Source: Loripinus fragilis | Lineage: Eukaryota > Mollusca > Bivalvia > Lucinida > Lucinidae | DNA length: 64,000 bases | Reading direction: 5' to 3' | Assembly: GCA_964019695.1 (NCBI GenBank) | Contig: OZ026530.1 | Coordinates: 27,664,108 to 27,728,107, forward strand | Shown: piece after piece, positions 1 through 12,800 of the stretch | Position numbering within the stretch: the first letter of the stretch is position 1 | How the letters are laid out: the number at the start of each line of letters is the position of its first letter | The notes under the pieces: model-generated | The model's input: the letters and a program-made list of their open reading frames with translations, nothing else | What the model was told of the DNA's origin: nothing | The model's database searches: none | Made by a program: the position numbers and the translations under genes

Positions 1-437
1 GAAAAAAGATAAACCCAGGTTCAGCATGATAGTGGATAACATTCATCAATTGTTATGCACAGTAGATTCAAAGATACACAAGAATTGTAAAAAACAAAAA
101 ATATAAACTAATTCAGGTAATGAGTACTTTATACAGGTATATATCTTTTTCTTCTGTATAATATACACCATAATTTACCTGTTTCTATGAAAAATAGCAT
201 ACTCTTATTATCATGCATCTTTGAATCAACTGTAAGTATTCACATGCATATTTCATTTCAAAAGATTATGAAATGCATCACACATTTATGCATGAACACA
301 TCCCAAACCCAAAATTTATGGTTTTGGCCAAAACGTCCACCTTCGGCATTTTCCATGGCCGAAACGTCCGTGGCCGAAATGTCCAGGCCGAAACGTCCTA
401 GGCCAAAATGTCCATGGCCAAAATGTCCGAGCACCCT
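1..437. mobile_element. Foldback element FB-A, partial copy cut by the window edge
   Basis: An inverted match to 2424-2885 of the complete copy. Its right end is an array of (A/G)GGCCGAAA(C/T)GTCC words ending near GTCCGAGCACCCT. The left half lies outside the window. Confidence 0.8.
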
Positions 438-556
438 ACTACCAGACAAACAGGAACTGGACTCACTCTGCGCCTTCAAGGCCAGGGTGTCAACCATGTA
501 GGGCCAAAGTGTGAAGTTAATTTTAACCTGAAAAGATGATCATCTACAACACCTCT

Positions 557-870
557 TCAGATTAAATCGAATTTTTGGATTTTAGCGGCTTTGATGGAGA
601 AAGTGTTCCTTGAGACTGTGCAATCTCTTTCTAGTATAATCTTCAATAAGTTAACCCTTTGTATTTGGGAAACCACTAAACGGATACTTTTGCAAACAGT
701 GAAGGCGCAGATGAAATGCAGCATAATGCTGCATTTCATCAGGGTCTGCAATGTTTGTAAAGGTAAAAGAGATATTCTAACAAAAGAATACAATATTTTT
801 GAAAATTATAAACTGACACTCCTAGATATTTACAATAGACAATCCCAATTTTATTGCATCAAACCATAAG
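557..870. repeat. Hairpin repeat with GATGAAATGCAGCA arms
   Basis: A perfect hairpin at about 709-742 reads GATGAAATGCAGCA then TGCTGCATTTCATC. It is flanked by shared sequence that recurs, with other flanks, at 4560-4680. No coding content. Confidence 0.6.
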
Positions 871-1014
871 GAAGAATCCATTAGTATACAAAGGGTTAAA
901 GGAGTCTAGTAAATGGCAGAAGCATGAGCCTTCACAAATCATTAATCAAAATTGGCAGCTTAATTGCTATTTTTTTAATAGATTATACATGTATAAAGAA
1001 ACATCTATAATATA

Positions 1015-2004
1015 CGAGTGTAGGACAAAAGCCCACTTACCAGGACAAAAGCCCACAGGGAGAAAAGCCCACTAGGAGAAAAGCCCACTTATATGCATTT
1101 AACAGGGAGAGGTTTGAACTGAGGGGGGGGGGGGGGGGGTACTCTCATTGTTTTCTTCATATGTAGGCTCGGGCCCAGCATCTTCCGTTCACCCCCCCCC
1201 CCCCCCTACACCCCCCCAAAAAAAATATCAAGAATTTCAAGCACCCCAAATAAATATTTGAAATTTTAGCGATCCAAAAAAATGTCCTCCATTTTGTACC
1301 TTGACCTTTAGAAAAGACCCTAAAATGCGTAGTATAGTCCAATTTTGTGATGACCCCAAAAAATATCCACAAAATCTTCATACCCCCAAATATATTTAGT
1401 TTTCTGACCCCCCCCCCCCCCCCCCCCCCAAAAAAAATAAATAAAATATTTAATTTCAAAATTTTGAACTAAAAAAAATAGCCTGAGCCTACGTATGTAG
1501 GAAAATATAAGAGTACCCCCTTGGGAGGGAACAGACAGACGGACCTAAGATGAAGAATCTCCCTTCTCAAATCTGAAATTTCAAACATCTCTTTTTGTTT
1601 GGCACCTCTCATAAAAGCGCATGCTAATGTTACTGACAGATCAAAGGGCATTTGGATTAATTAGACATATGTTTCACAATTATAATAGATTGTTTGACCC
1701 AAACTGTAAATTGATTTTCTTCAAAATATCAATGGCTTTTAACACCTAAATTAAGATGTTTGTGACAACATACAGGAGGAATGATAATGTCAGTGAAAAC
1801 ACACTGCAGGTGTGACTTACCCTGAAGAATAAGTCTGATCAGAGTTAACAGTTTTATAAAAGACTTACACTATTTTTTCCCCCAAAAAAGTGGGCTTTTG
1901 TCCACCCTGCCAAATTAAGCATTTGGCTTTTGTCCAGTGGGATATTGTCCAGTGGGCTATTGTCCTAGTGGGCTTTTGACCCAGTGGGCTTTTGTCCGTT
2001 CCCC
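1015..2004. mobile_element. Foldback element FB-B with GGACAAAAGCCCACT word arrays
   Basis: The left end carries four words of (GG)ACAAAAGCCCAC(T) type in tandem; the right end carries five in inverse orientation. Flanks ATAATATA (1007-1014) and ATAATACA (2005-2012) agree at 7 of 8 bases, a probable 8-bp target duplication. No transposase ORF. A second element is nested inside. Confidence 0.75.
1135..1520. mobile_element. Element nested inside FB-B, ends GGGGGTACTCT
   Basis: Imperfect inverted ends of about 35 bp: GGGGGTACTCT, then CATA.GTAGGC. The interior contains homopolymer C tracts and a degenerate CCCCAAAA-rich repeat. Long G and C runs at 1122-1139, 1193-1207 and 1409-1429 may be miscounted in assembly. 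Confidence 0.6.
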
Positions 2005-2082
2005 ATAATACATGTAATAGATAAAAGTATTTTTGTACAGATGCACTACATCTGTTTTATTATGAATATAAAATATTAAATG

Positions 2083-2220
2083 GGCCTTGACGCGACAAAA
2101 CCTGTCTTCTGGGTTTCAGAAAAAAGTGAGACTCAAACCAGAGTCCTCAGCTACAGAGACTAGGTATTAAAAATTGAAATTCCGCTTGTGGAAAAATCAC
2201 AGATATGCAGAGAAATAATG
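2083..2220. repeat. Fragment of GCCTCGTCGCGACAAAACCT MITE family
   Basis: Matches one arm of the copy at 7459-7570: a (G)GGCCTTGACGCGACAAAACC start, then a gagactcaaac stretch and the gaaattccgcttg motif. Truncated. Confidence 0.65.
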
Positions 2221-2423
2221 GAGATATGATTATTTAATCTTCAACATACGAGGAATGATTCTAAAGTTCTGATCTTTATCTTGTAGCTTTGTCCAGAGAC
2301 ATTTTTGAGAGGCATACTATTTACCATTCAAAAGAACGAGTTTTTACCTTTATAATGATGCTAATATTTTCTCCCTGCACTGTTTTGTTTAATAAATACA
2401 AGACATTATATATGGCTCAGTCC

Positions 2424-3201
2424 GGTGCTCGGACATTTCGGCCACGGACATTTCGGACTGGACGTTTCGGCCTGGACATTTCGGCCACGGACGTTTCGGC
2501 CTCGGAAAATGCTGAAGGTGGACGTTTCGGCCATAACCATAAATTTTGGGTTTGGGATGTGTGCATGCATAAATGTGTGATGCATTTCATAATCTTTTGA
2601 AATCCATAATCTTTTGAAATCAAATATGCATGTGAATACTTACAGTTGATTCATAGATGCATGATAATTAGAGTATGCTATTTTTCATAGAAAGAGGTAA
2701 ATTATGGTGTATATTACACAGCAGTAAATGATTATGAAATACCTGTATAAAGTACCCATTACCTGAAGTAGTTTATATTTTTTGCTTACAACAATTCTCG
2801 TGTATCTTTAAATCTACTGTACATAACAATTGATGAATGTTAACTACTTTCATGCTGAACCTGGGTTTATCTTTTTTCTTCAAAACACTGCAGATCCAGA
2901 TCAGCCAGCTCCCTACCTGATCAGGATCCACACTTTTTTCATCTCTGCTTGTAAATACATGCAGTTTAATGACTGATAAAAATTTGGTAGAAATACTATG
3001 TACAGTATATAAGATTATTCAGTCAATTATTTTCTATGAAATTCATCACACATTTATGCATGCACACACCCCAACCCAAAATTTATGATTTGGCCGAAAC
3101 GTCCACCTTTGGTATTTTCCGTGGCCGAAACGTCCGTGGCCGAAATGTCCGGGCCGAAACGTCCTAGGCCGAAATGTCCGTGGCCGAAATGTCCTACATT
3201 C
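2424..3201. mobile_element. Foldback element FB-A, complete copy with 8-bp target duplication
   Basis: 778 bp between perfect CTCAGTCC direct repeats (2416-2423 and 3202-3209). The roughly 170-bp inverted arms start with arrays of GGACATTTCGGCC-type words and share an inner segment around TTTATGCATGCA. An 8-bp duplication suggests hAT-type mobilisation. Non-autonomous. Confidence 0.82.
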
Positions 3202-3209
3202 CTCAGTCC

Positions 3210-4480
3210 ATACCACTGGCCTGTTTTCATGTTATAGAATTATAACAATATTTGAATCTGGATCTTTAAAGCCCGGCATCTTAAAAACCAAAAAATAAAA
3301 TTGCATTGCAATTTTACTTTTTGTTACTTATAATATCCATTCAAATGTAAGAATGGCGACAATGTCGATTCAATATTTAAAGCACAACGCGCAATTATTA
3401 TGACGCTATTGAAATTGAAAACTACTTCATTTTGAATACATTGCAGAATTTTCAGTTCGGAGAATATTCTATTTTTGTCTATCAATTTTGACTAAAAACA
3501 TGCCGAACCTAATATCGGCAAAATATTTAAGACCAATATTATTTTTATTACAAAATATCTTAATCTTAATTGGAATATTGTAATAAGTTTTATTTTTTAC
3601 CAAAAAGCTGAGTGATTTTAAATAAGAATTTTCAAAATTGTTATTGGTTTCAGACGGATGCTTTGTGCTCAATTTAAACCCATATTGCATCATTTAACGA
3701 TATAGTGCACCTTTGGACAATTGATTGGGTTTTATTTTTAGATATACACATGCAAATTTGTGTACCACCGAATATTGACCTAATTTGTGGACTCGTTATA
3801 ATTTTCTTATGTGGGTTACTATCAGTATCTGACAATACCGACTATTTATAATTGCTTCAGACAAAAGTCAGTTTATCTAAGTTTGCCTAAAAATAATTTT
3901 AACCTTTAGTACAGCTGTTGTTACGGCAGAATGGGCTGGTCAAAACTTCAAGTGGTCCAAAATTTGATTATAGCTGACAGTTGCATATCCATAGATTCAA
4001 GGGCCTAGGAAACCCAGATCATATAGAGAGTTCGCCATATTTACAGGACATATTGGCTTACGGATGAACATTGAGCAGTCATAAAAACGAATTGCTGAGA
4101 TTGCTCTTGTCTGAATTGTGAGGTCTCTAATATGCACAGTCTGCTTGATAGGTCAGTGCATTGAGGGTATGGCTGTTTCGGGGTAGATTTCCGGTCGCTC
4201 CTTCGAGATACACAAAACTTGCTAGAGCGGTGTATAGACAAAGAATGTATTTGTATTTGGTACAATTTTCAGGCATGGTTACAGAGATATCACGCCAGGA
4301 CTAGAACTTTAGAATCATCCCTTGTACGTCAGTTTTGACGATGTATTTCCAATATATACATTTACCTGTATGTCAGTTACCAGTCCCTGTATACTGGGTC
4401 CTAGTACCCATATATGTATTTCTAGATTAAAAATGGTTAATATATATTAAACCTTCGTATACTAATGGACTTTTCATTCT
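3210..4480. other. Intergenic, nothing recognised
   Basis: AT-rich. The only open frames are short and on the shadow strands. I find no family resemblance. Confidence 0.5.
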
Positions 4481-4559
4481 GGATTTGATACAATTAACTT
4501 GGGATAGTCCATTGCACATATCTAGAGGTGAGGTTATAATTTTCAAAAATGTATTATTT

Positions 4560-4680
4560 TGTCTGAAGATCTTTTTTACCTTAACAAAAAGTGTAGACCC
4601 TGATGAAATGCAGCATTGTGTTGCATTTCATCTGGGTCTTCACTGGTTGCAAAAGTACTTGTTTAAGGGTTTCCTGAATA
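4560..4680. repeat. Second GATGAAATGCAGCA hairpin copy
   Basis: GACCCTGATGAAATGCAGCA is followed by its inverse at 4618-4645. Related to the hairpin at 709-742. Confidence 0.6.
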
Positions 4681-4850
4681 CAAAAAGATAAAGGCCATTA
4701 CAGATAAACAAGAAAAGAATACATTTGAGCTAACAGAAAATACTATAAATAGAATGTTAATTTATAATTATTCTTAAATATATCCTTTAAAAATGTATGC
4801 ATTAATCATTATTGTGTAAAAACGTGTCATACAGCCATGTTTTAACCCAG

Positions 4851-4966
4851 CGAAGGACATTTGAGCGGATTGAGAGGACAAATGAGCGAGAAAAAACAGA
4901 TGTTTGAGCGGCAAAAAAGTGGACAGTTGAGCGAAATGAAAAATAACCCTTTTGAGCGGATTGCCT
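4851..4966. repeat. Array of TTTGAGCGGA words
   Basis: Six degenerate GGACA-nnTGAGCG words (such as GGACATTTGAGCGG) in about 110 bp. It looks like the subterminal array of a foldback element whose other end I could not find. Confidence 0.6.
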
Positions 4967-5119
4967 GTATACCTGTTGACTGATGCCCCTTCCGTTAGTC
5001 AGGACTTGGATTGCTTAATTTATTTAAAAGTCAGCCTTTGCATGTTGCGTTGGTATTCTTTAGATCTGATGTGGCATATCTCTGTAAATACCACTCTTTC
5101 AGATTTTTTTATGGTTACA

Positions 5120-5165
5120 CATCAGAGCATCAGACTGCTCCCTTATAGGGAGCAGTCTGATCTGG
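5120..5165. repeat. CAGACTGCTCC hairpin
   Basis: ATCAGACTGCTCCCTATA pairs with TATAGGGAGCAGTCTGAT at 5127-5162. Perfect arms. Confidence 0.65.
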
Positions 5166-5239
5166 GCCTTTATTGTTTCTAATATACGCCACCAAAGTAC
5201 ATAAGCAGAAGAGAGAGCAGACAACAAAGGTTGATTTTT

Positions 5240-5418
5240 TCACCCCCCCCCCCCCCCCACTTTTTTTCATTTTGCATCACTTTCTTTCCACTCATATTCA
5301 CTTGTATTTGTAAATAATTGATTGTCATGTTTGTTATTTAATGTAATCTATGCTTGTATTAAGAGGTTCTCAGGGAAGATTGGTTATACCAACTGAGTCA
5401 CCCTCATAAAATAACGCC

Positions 5419-5456
<38 letters not shown>

Positions 5457-5457
5457 C

Positions 5458-5496
<39 letters not shown>
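5240..5496 (+). mobile_element. 3' tail of a CR1/L2-like LINE with (TTAC)n end
   Basis: Severely 5'-truncated. The last bases, a GGAAGATTGG...ACCCTC..AAAATAA block followed by a TTAC microsatellite (5420-5496), parallel the tail of the LINE at 18.5 kb. One CTCAC variant interrupts the repeat. Confidence 0.6.
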
Positions 5497-5497
<1 letters not shown>

Positions 5498-5589
5498 TTG
5501 TTACAGCAAATACAGTATTCCACTTCACAAACTCAGTACACATGATTTTCAATATTCGATACCCTCTTTAGAAAGCAGTGTAGATACAG

Positions 5590-5640
5590 ATTAGCTGGCT
5601 TTTAATGAAGCCAGCTGATCAGCTACACTGGTTTTGACCC
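5590..5640. repeat. AGCTGGCTT hairpin
   Basis: TTAGCTGGCTTTTAATGAAGCCAGCTGAT. A short palindrome of the same class as those at 32700 and 47570. Confidence 0.55.
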
Positions 5641-5660
5641 ACACTATGAATCCATATTAA

Positions 5661-6241
5661 TCCCTACAGCCAGGGGCGTGCCTGAGGGCAAATTAAAAGT
5701 ACGCAGGGGGTGGGCATGGGAGGGGTATCCCCCTCCCATACCTTAGAAAAAAAATCAAGATATGAACTAAATGGTGGCTTCTCCTGCATTTTCTGAACCT
5801 AAACACTGACTTAATTGTTTCCAAAACAAAAGTGAAAAGCAGTCAAAATCCTATTGCTTTGGTTCAGGATTATTGCAAAATCAACTACACGTAAATTCAT
5901 ACAATTCTCGCCAACGAACTCTGAAGTTTTTGGGTATATAAAGACCTAACCCGGGTTAGGCATGTTTTTATTGCATTTTTCACGATTTAAGACGTTTTTT
6001 TGTTTTGGACATTCAAAAATTAAAGTACGCAGCTGCGTACTTTGCGTATACGCAGGCACGCCCCTGACAGCGCCAATCACGACTGCAGCAGACGACAAAT
6101 TTTGGGACATCTTTCCCAATTTTCGACGAAAATAAGGTATGATATTACATGAGAATCTTCTGCTGCCTTATTTGTTATTTTGAAAAAGCAGCAAAATTTG
6201 AAATTGTCCTATGCTGCAAATTATAGGTGGCGCTTTAAGGG
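5661..6241. mobile_element. TTAA-flanked MITE, ends CCCTTAAAGCGCC, interrupted
   Basis: TTAA at 5657-5660 and 6242-6245. The ends match the intact copy at 45201-45416 (GCGCCAATC, GACTGCAGCAG). Split by the element at 5671-6066. TTAA targets are typical of piggyBac-type transposition. Confidence 0.78.
5671..6066. mobile_element. MITE with CAGGGGCGTGCCTG ends, nested
   Basis: 396 bp with near-perfect terminal repeats and inner GTACGCAG repeats, flanked by ACAGC (5666-5670 and 6067-6071). Removing it restores the end of the TTAA MITE. Confidence 0.82.
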
Positions 6242-6363
6242 TTAAAGATGAAGTTACACCACTGGATTGTCTGGCAATCAGAAATTCATATGTTATAAAT
6301 ATCCCATGAAGTATTTAGTGAGCGCTTGTAGGAGCATGCACGCTTATTAGGTCGATATACTAT

Positions 6364-6598
6364 CAGGCCTTTATTTAAGAGTGCGTAATCAAAAAGCTAA
6401 TCTTTATATTTCTCAACCAAAACATATGTTGTGGGTACTCAACAGAACCGTCTCAATGATACGGTTCTTTTGAGCACCCAAAACATGTGTTGAAAATAAT
6501 GGATAAGACAATATATACAACTTACGCTGATGTTAAAAAGAATTTGGTAAGAGAATATTTACAATTTTCGCTGATTTTTTTGGTTATTCTAAACCTGT
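6364..6598. mobile_element. P1 palindromic MITE, copy 1
   Basis: P1 is a roughly 190-235 bp palindrome with ends CAGGCCTTTAGTTAAGAG and CAGGTTTAGATAAAC and the core CTCAAAAGAACCGTCTCA facing its inverse. This copy lies downstream of the COASY stop and contains AATAAA on the gene strand. Confidence 0.8.
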
Positions 6599-6742
6599 GT
6601 GCTATGTTTCTTGAAGATAGCACTAATTTTTGATGTAAAAAACATCTTATATAGGGTGATGATCTCTTGAACAAGTCATTCCTCTCTAAAGTGATAATTC
6701 ATGATTTCAGTAGGTACTATTGCACATCTTGGTAGTTTTGAA

Positions 6743-6817
6743 TCACATTTTGGATGACTTCTGAATTTTCTGTTTTCCACCAATTCTCTCCTGCAGCAAT
6801 GACCATGCTTTCTCAAC
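6743..6817 (-). CDS. COASY: COASY coding exon 10 with stop codon
   Basis: 25 codons (VEKAWSLLQERIGGKQKIQK plus SSKM, then TGA). The acceptor is ACTTGCAG. EKAWxLLQxRI is the usual end of animal COASY. The first AATAAA I see downstream on this strand is at 6370-6375, inside a palindromic MITE, so the transposon may supply the polyadenylation signal. That last point is inference. Confidence 0.92.
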   Translation of the reverse strand, partial: VEKAWSLLQERIGGKQKIQKSSKM

Positions 6818-9800
6818 CTGCAAGTTTAATTATACACAGTGGATATTACATGAGTGTTCATGTGTTATTGAATTTATTAAACAAGTTAAGGAAAAAGAGA
6901 TAAAGTCTGAGGCTTGTCAAGCATTTTATTGCTTTTTCGCAACGAGTTTAATAAATTTAATATTAAATACAGAAGCAAGAACGTTAGATTCTATTTATCA
7001 CACTTTATGACATTGATATAAAAATTATTTTGAAATCTCATTTTTGTCATGAATACATCAAGTATTTTCTATTATGTACGCAACCTTGTTATGGACATCA
7101 TTACCAGTGCATAACATTACCAAATATGTAAACCACTAGTGGTTTATTGATTTTAATACATAGTGTTATATCACTCTCAGACATGACATCATATGGGCTG
7201 CAAGAAAACCTGACTATGTTGCATGCAAATAACAAAGGCACAGACAAGCCTACTCATGCAGTCTGGTCAGTTGTTATCACTCCATCAAAGAATGATATCT
7301 AAACATGCTTCATAGAAAATTTCAATATTCTAGCTAGTCTCTGTAGCTAAGCAGGCTGGTTTGAGCATGACCTGGTCGGAAACCCCAGACATGTTTTCTC
7401 ACAACGAGGCCCATATGTTAACTGTAATTTAACTCTTTAAGTGCTGGACTTCTAAATGATATGGGCCTCGTCGCGACAAAACCTCTCTTTGGGGTTTCCA
7501 ACAAAGCGAGACTCAAAACAGTCTAATCAGCTACATAGACTAGCTAGAAAATTGAAATTTCGCTTGCAGCAAGTTTAGATATTATACTTTTCAAAAAGCA
7601 AATAACAAAGGCGCTGATCAGACTGCGCGGATGCGCAGGCTGGTCTGCACCTTTGTTGTTCGCATACCTCCAAAGACAGGTTTTCTCGCTACAAGGCCCA
7701 AATGCTATCATCCTCTTCATCATTTGGACTAATCCTTTCTTAAGTTTTCATTAATTTACTAAGGAAGCAAACCAATAGTTCCTGATCAGTCTGCCCTTCT
7801 AGGAGCAATCTGCAGAAATCTGAATGGGTGAAATGCACAAGGCTAAAGCAACATACTCTTGTCTGGTGACAGCTGCCGCCTCTGCTGAATTTTCTCCTCA
7901 ACAGATGACACATACACAGCTATGTCCAACCACCTTTCCCAATCTTTGCATAAATAGACAATCTCACCAGGGGAAATACACTGGGTAAAAAGCATCAGAC
8001 AGCTGCAGCCTCTGCTGATTTTTCTCCTCAACAGACAACACATACACAGCTATGTCCAACCACCTTTCACAATCTGTGCATAAATAGACTCGCCATGGGA
8101 AAATGCACCTTGTAAAAAGCATCAGTCTCTTACCTGGTGCCAGCAGCAGACTCTGCCATTTTTTATCTGCGCCAGGTGGAACACATACAGCTATATCCAC
8201 AGAGGGCGAGAGGCAGGCTGATCAGAGACTATTTTTTGCAAAGGCTTTTTGCATCTTTTAATCTAAGGAGGAGAATGACCGTAGAAATTTTTACCTAATC
8301 AATCTCCACAAAAGTATGGGACCAGGTCGGGATTAAACTTGCAACCCCTGGATCTGCAGTCGGACTCGCTACATGGCCTAGTAATTTCAAAATTTGAAAT
8401 TGTGAATATTATTTCTTGAAAGAGCTGACATTCATGCAAGATCACTAGAAGGGTACATGTAAACTTAAATACATAAACAGTAAAATCTGTCTTAAGCTGC
8501 CACTCAAAAATAAACAAAACAAAGGTCTTAAAGACAAATGGTAGCTTAATGAAGGTCAGAAGTATTGCAGAATGCTCTCTTGGAGCATTCTGCAATAATT
8601 TTGACCTGCATTAAGCAATAAAACCAATTTTGGGTCTTCTTTTTGAGTGGCCGCTTAAGACAGGTTTTACTGTATGTTATTCTTTTCTTTACCTGTGACT
8701 GTGTGTATTCATACTCCCAGAGACTGGACAATACAACATTTGATTTTTGAACTCTTTCTTTGTTAGACAGCTGGGACTGTAGTCTTTGTTTAGCTTGGTC
8801 CTCAGTCAGGTTGTTTCTATCAATCATTCTCTTCACAGCCTGGGAACAAGTCCAACTACACATCATTATGTCCATAGTTTTAGATAAACAAAATGTTTGA
8901 GCGTAAAATTGTAAATATTTTCTAAGCCATCAGTTTTAACATATGTTTTGGGTGCTCAAAAGAACCGTCTCATTGAGACTGTTCTTTTGAGTACCCACAA
9001 CCTATGTTTTGGTTGAGAAATAAGATTATTTTTTTTGGCACGCACTCTTAAGGACATATGCTACTAAATACTTCCCACATTGAAATATTTTCAATACTTT
9101 GCATACAGTTTGTTTTATGCATGGGCTATCCATTTATGAAATAAAAAGGATATGTCACCGTGCTTATTTTTTCAGAATCTCATATTGAAGTTAACAGCAT
9201 TTGACCAATTTTCTAGAAATATAAAATAATAACACTAGTCCTAATTATCGAGCTAAAACGGTTGTAATCTTCAGCCAGCTTCTTTCTTTTAACTTAAATT
9301 ACTGCCCATGACCTCAAACTTTTAAGAAAATGTGCATGTTTACTTGTTATCCCATGCTGTGACAAGTTATTGCATGATATATTTTGGCAATTCGTCGAAA
9401 AATGGACTTTGTTTTTAGAATAAATCATGTATTAAAAAATCTGACATTGAAAATCTTGAAAATTTATTTTTAATTCATGGACTATTATAATACCTTTCAG
9501 AAAAAAGAATAAAAATCTAGGGTCACCGAACTAATTCTCTTTCTAGAGGGCCAAATTTAACCCCACCCCCATAGGTTTCATGCGTAATTCAATATAAAAA
9601 GTTGGGGGACGACCATTTCGGTCGTTTTGATGATGCCATTTTACTAGTTTATGAAGTAATTTAGCATTAAAATGTTAAAAAAGAAAGAAAAAACACACTG
9701 AAAATATATGCGCATCCGGGAATCGATCCTGGTCCTCTGGCTTTGTAGCCAGACACGCTAACCACTAGGCCACGAGGTCAGGTCGTGCGCCGCTCGAAAT

Positions 9801-12800
9801 AACCATACAAATAGTATAGACTCGACCATTATCGTATTCGTAACCAGGGTTATTGTGTTCGTCGTTTGATTTCGACTGAGCTACATTTATCTGTCTTTAG
9901 TGCTGAGACGATCACTTCTGAAAAGATGTCAATAGATATTTCGAACACACTTTAATTAGTTATTTTGTGAAGAAAATGTCGGAACACGGATATGACATAA
10001 GAATATCGGAAGCTGTGTTGATCCGAATCCGTTAAGGGTCGAAAAACAGGACCCAGACAACTTTCCCCGTTTGCAGACGCGGGAAAGGTGCGCATTGGAA
10101 ATAGCCGCATATGTCTTTAACTAAAGTCCTGAAGTTTCTTTCAAACAATCAGATTTTTTGAAATTTAAAAAAGGTTTTAGCCTTTGATAACTATTCAAAT
10201 TTCTACGGTTCACTCTATTTCCAGGGGATATGTTTTTCAGGTTATTTGCAATTATAGTTCTTTCATTGGTCCATAGAATTCTTTGTTGCTCTAAAAGAAG
10301 TAACTATAAATGGAGCAGTGAAAAGCAAAAATCAATTGAAAGATTAATAAAGAAAACACTTCTAGAAAAATCAAATTTCATATATTATGTATGCAAGCAG
10401 AAAAGGCTTGGACAAGACTGTGTGTATGCAAAGGCCTGTCCAAATCTTCCCTGGCTGTCTACACAAGTACTAAAATCTCTTCAGCTAACTCATTGTTTTA
10501 TAGGTTGTTAACATTCTTTAACACTTTATATTCTGATGGATTTTCCTATACAGATAATTACAATAAGGATGGGATTGCCCATTATATATTTTAAGGGTTC
10601 ACAGGTCGAAATATCCATATTAAGTTGTACTTCAGTCCCAATAGATTGCTTTTATCTTAGCGAACAGTGCTGTCTTCATTATTTGCCAAAATACATGGTT
10701 CACACAGGCAAGTTTGTGTAAAATTCAAGGACTTTTCAAGGACTTCTAAAAAAAACTTTCCTACTGTTTTCAAGCAATGAAAACTTATGAAAAATACTGA
10801 TTTACAGGTTACAATTCTATTTCGGAAATGCTAGAGTCCATTACTAAAGAGAAAAGTTTTAGAAAATTAGTATAAAATTGAGGTACCACAATTTTATACT
10901 GGTTTAGGTCTCAAAAAAAACTGTTGAATCCTCCTGTAAATGGTAAAATTCAAGGACTTTTCAAGGCCTTGGAGTGTTTTTCAAGTACTTTTCAAGGCAA
11001 AGTTAATTTTCAAGGACTTTTCAAGACAGTCCTGTATATTCAAGTACTTTTCAAGCCTGTGCGAACCCTGAAAATACACGTTTAGGGTGTTCCAGAATAC
11101 AAGGGGTTAAGTTGACAGTTACCTCTGCTGGTGGGACAATTGTGACCCAAACTTCATGTACCATAGAATCCCAGCCAGCTTCTAATAAAATGGCAGCATC
11201 TAACACTACCACACTCCTCCCCTCTGTAAAACAATGTTTTATCCATAATAAAATAAGACCTTTATCACACCAAATTTTGTCTGAAAGTGATATAACGCCA
11301 TGTGTTGATAAAACACTAGTGGTTTATGTATTCAGTAAAGTATAAATAGACTTTTCGCTTACTGTAAAGGCGGCAACTTTAATATTCATATCTGGGTGTG
11401 GTTCGGCTATTTCATCTGCTAAACAAGGGAAATCAGGTTCTATTTATAATTTGGTGACGAAGTAATAAGTTGTTATGAATGCGCAAACCTGCGTGCATTT
11501 CATGAAAATCCTAATCGTATACACACTCAACTCATTTTATTAAAGCTGCATACTCTGTAACTATGAACATTTTTTGAAAAAAAATATTTTCTTTTTAAAT
11601 CATTTGCAAAAGTAGAATAAAGAAATGTTGTCACAATAAATCTAATTCATACAGCTGAAAACTGCATGAAAAAGTGAATTATCTTATAAAAACAGGTGTA
11701 TTTTCTCTTGTTTGTAATTATTTGCGTCCCTCCAATAATTCTAGACAGTTGATTTTTAACATAAATGCTGCTGTTTTGGCACTAATAATTTGTTAATTAT
11801 TACGAAAAAGGTAAAATGTATACCTGAATTTTAGTATTTTTACTGTGTTCTTGAAAAATAGAAACATTATTTTTAAAATGAAAAAATTAAAAGTTACATA
11901 TTATGCAGCTTTAACCCTTAAAGGGCATATCATGAAAAGTTGTATGTTTTGTCGACCTAAATTTGAAGCCTCTTAGACAAACAGTGTGGACCCAGATCAG
12001 ACTGCTCCTGTAGGAGCAGTCTGATCTCGGTCCACACTGTTTGCCTCTATGCTTATGATAAATAGACATTTCCGGATGCAGTTATTTTGCTGGCGTTTTT
12101 AAGGGTTAAATAAAATGTTTTGCGTCTTTACTGAGGTATGTCTCAAGATAATACAGTTACATTTGAACAAAACCACTTCTCATTTTCAGCTTTTACCTAT
12201 GCCTAAGGTTGACCAGTCCTAATTACACATTCATGAGGTGCCACCTTAACAGTAATGAAAAAGTCCTATAATAATGTAATAGCTTCCATAACAATGTCAC
12301 ATATATATATGGCAAAATGTTAGTGTTTTCATGCCAAAAGATGTGATTTCTAAGGTGTTTTAGAGTTATATGATAAACAATATCTCTCATTGGAGCTCCT
12401 GTTTTATTGAATTTATTAAACTTGTTGCGAAAAAGAGATTAATATTCAGCAAAGCCTTGCATTTTATCTCTTTTCCTCAACTCTTCTTTACATGAAATTT
12501 GCTCACAATTGGCCAACTGACTTTTGAGCTATTAACACTTATTTGAAAATGTGAATAGGTGACAGCCAGCCAGGCCTCGAGGTTATAAAGCTTGAGTTCC
12601 GCAAGCAGCCAATCATTGCGCTTTATTTTGAGTCTGAGACTGCACTCATGTTTTATAGCCTCGAGGCAAGACGACGGACCATTGACATATTAATACCTCA
12701 CTTGAGCCTCAATTTAGCTAAGGTGAGCTGATAAGCCAACATTTTTTTCTTTTTTAAACTTTGCTACAAGTGTTTGAGATAGTTCTAATGTTACAATCAA

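Noticed and set aside
187..501. Overlapping open frames on both strands at 187-501 and 2289-2623
   Set aside because: They come from the GGCCGAAACGTCC word array, which lacks stops in several frames. Both strands are open and the protein is a word repeat.
7843..8200. Minus-strand open frames at 7843-8200 as coding
   Set aside because: Both are translations of a 120-bp minisatellite in COASY intron 9.
9716..9787. Functional tRNA gene on the minus strand
   Set aside because: A- and B-box-like segments exist, but the acceptor arms do not pair and the anticodon loop is one base short.
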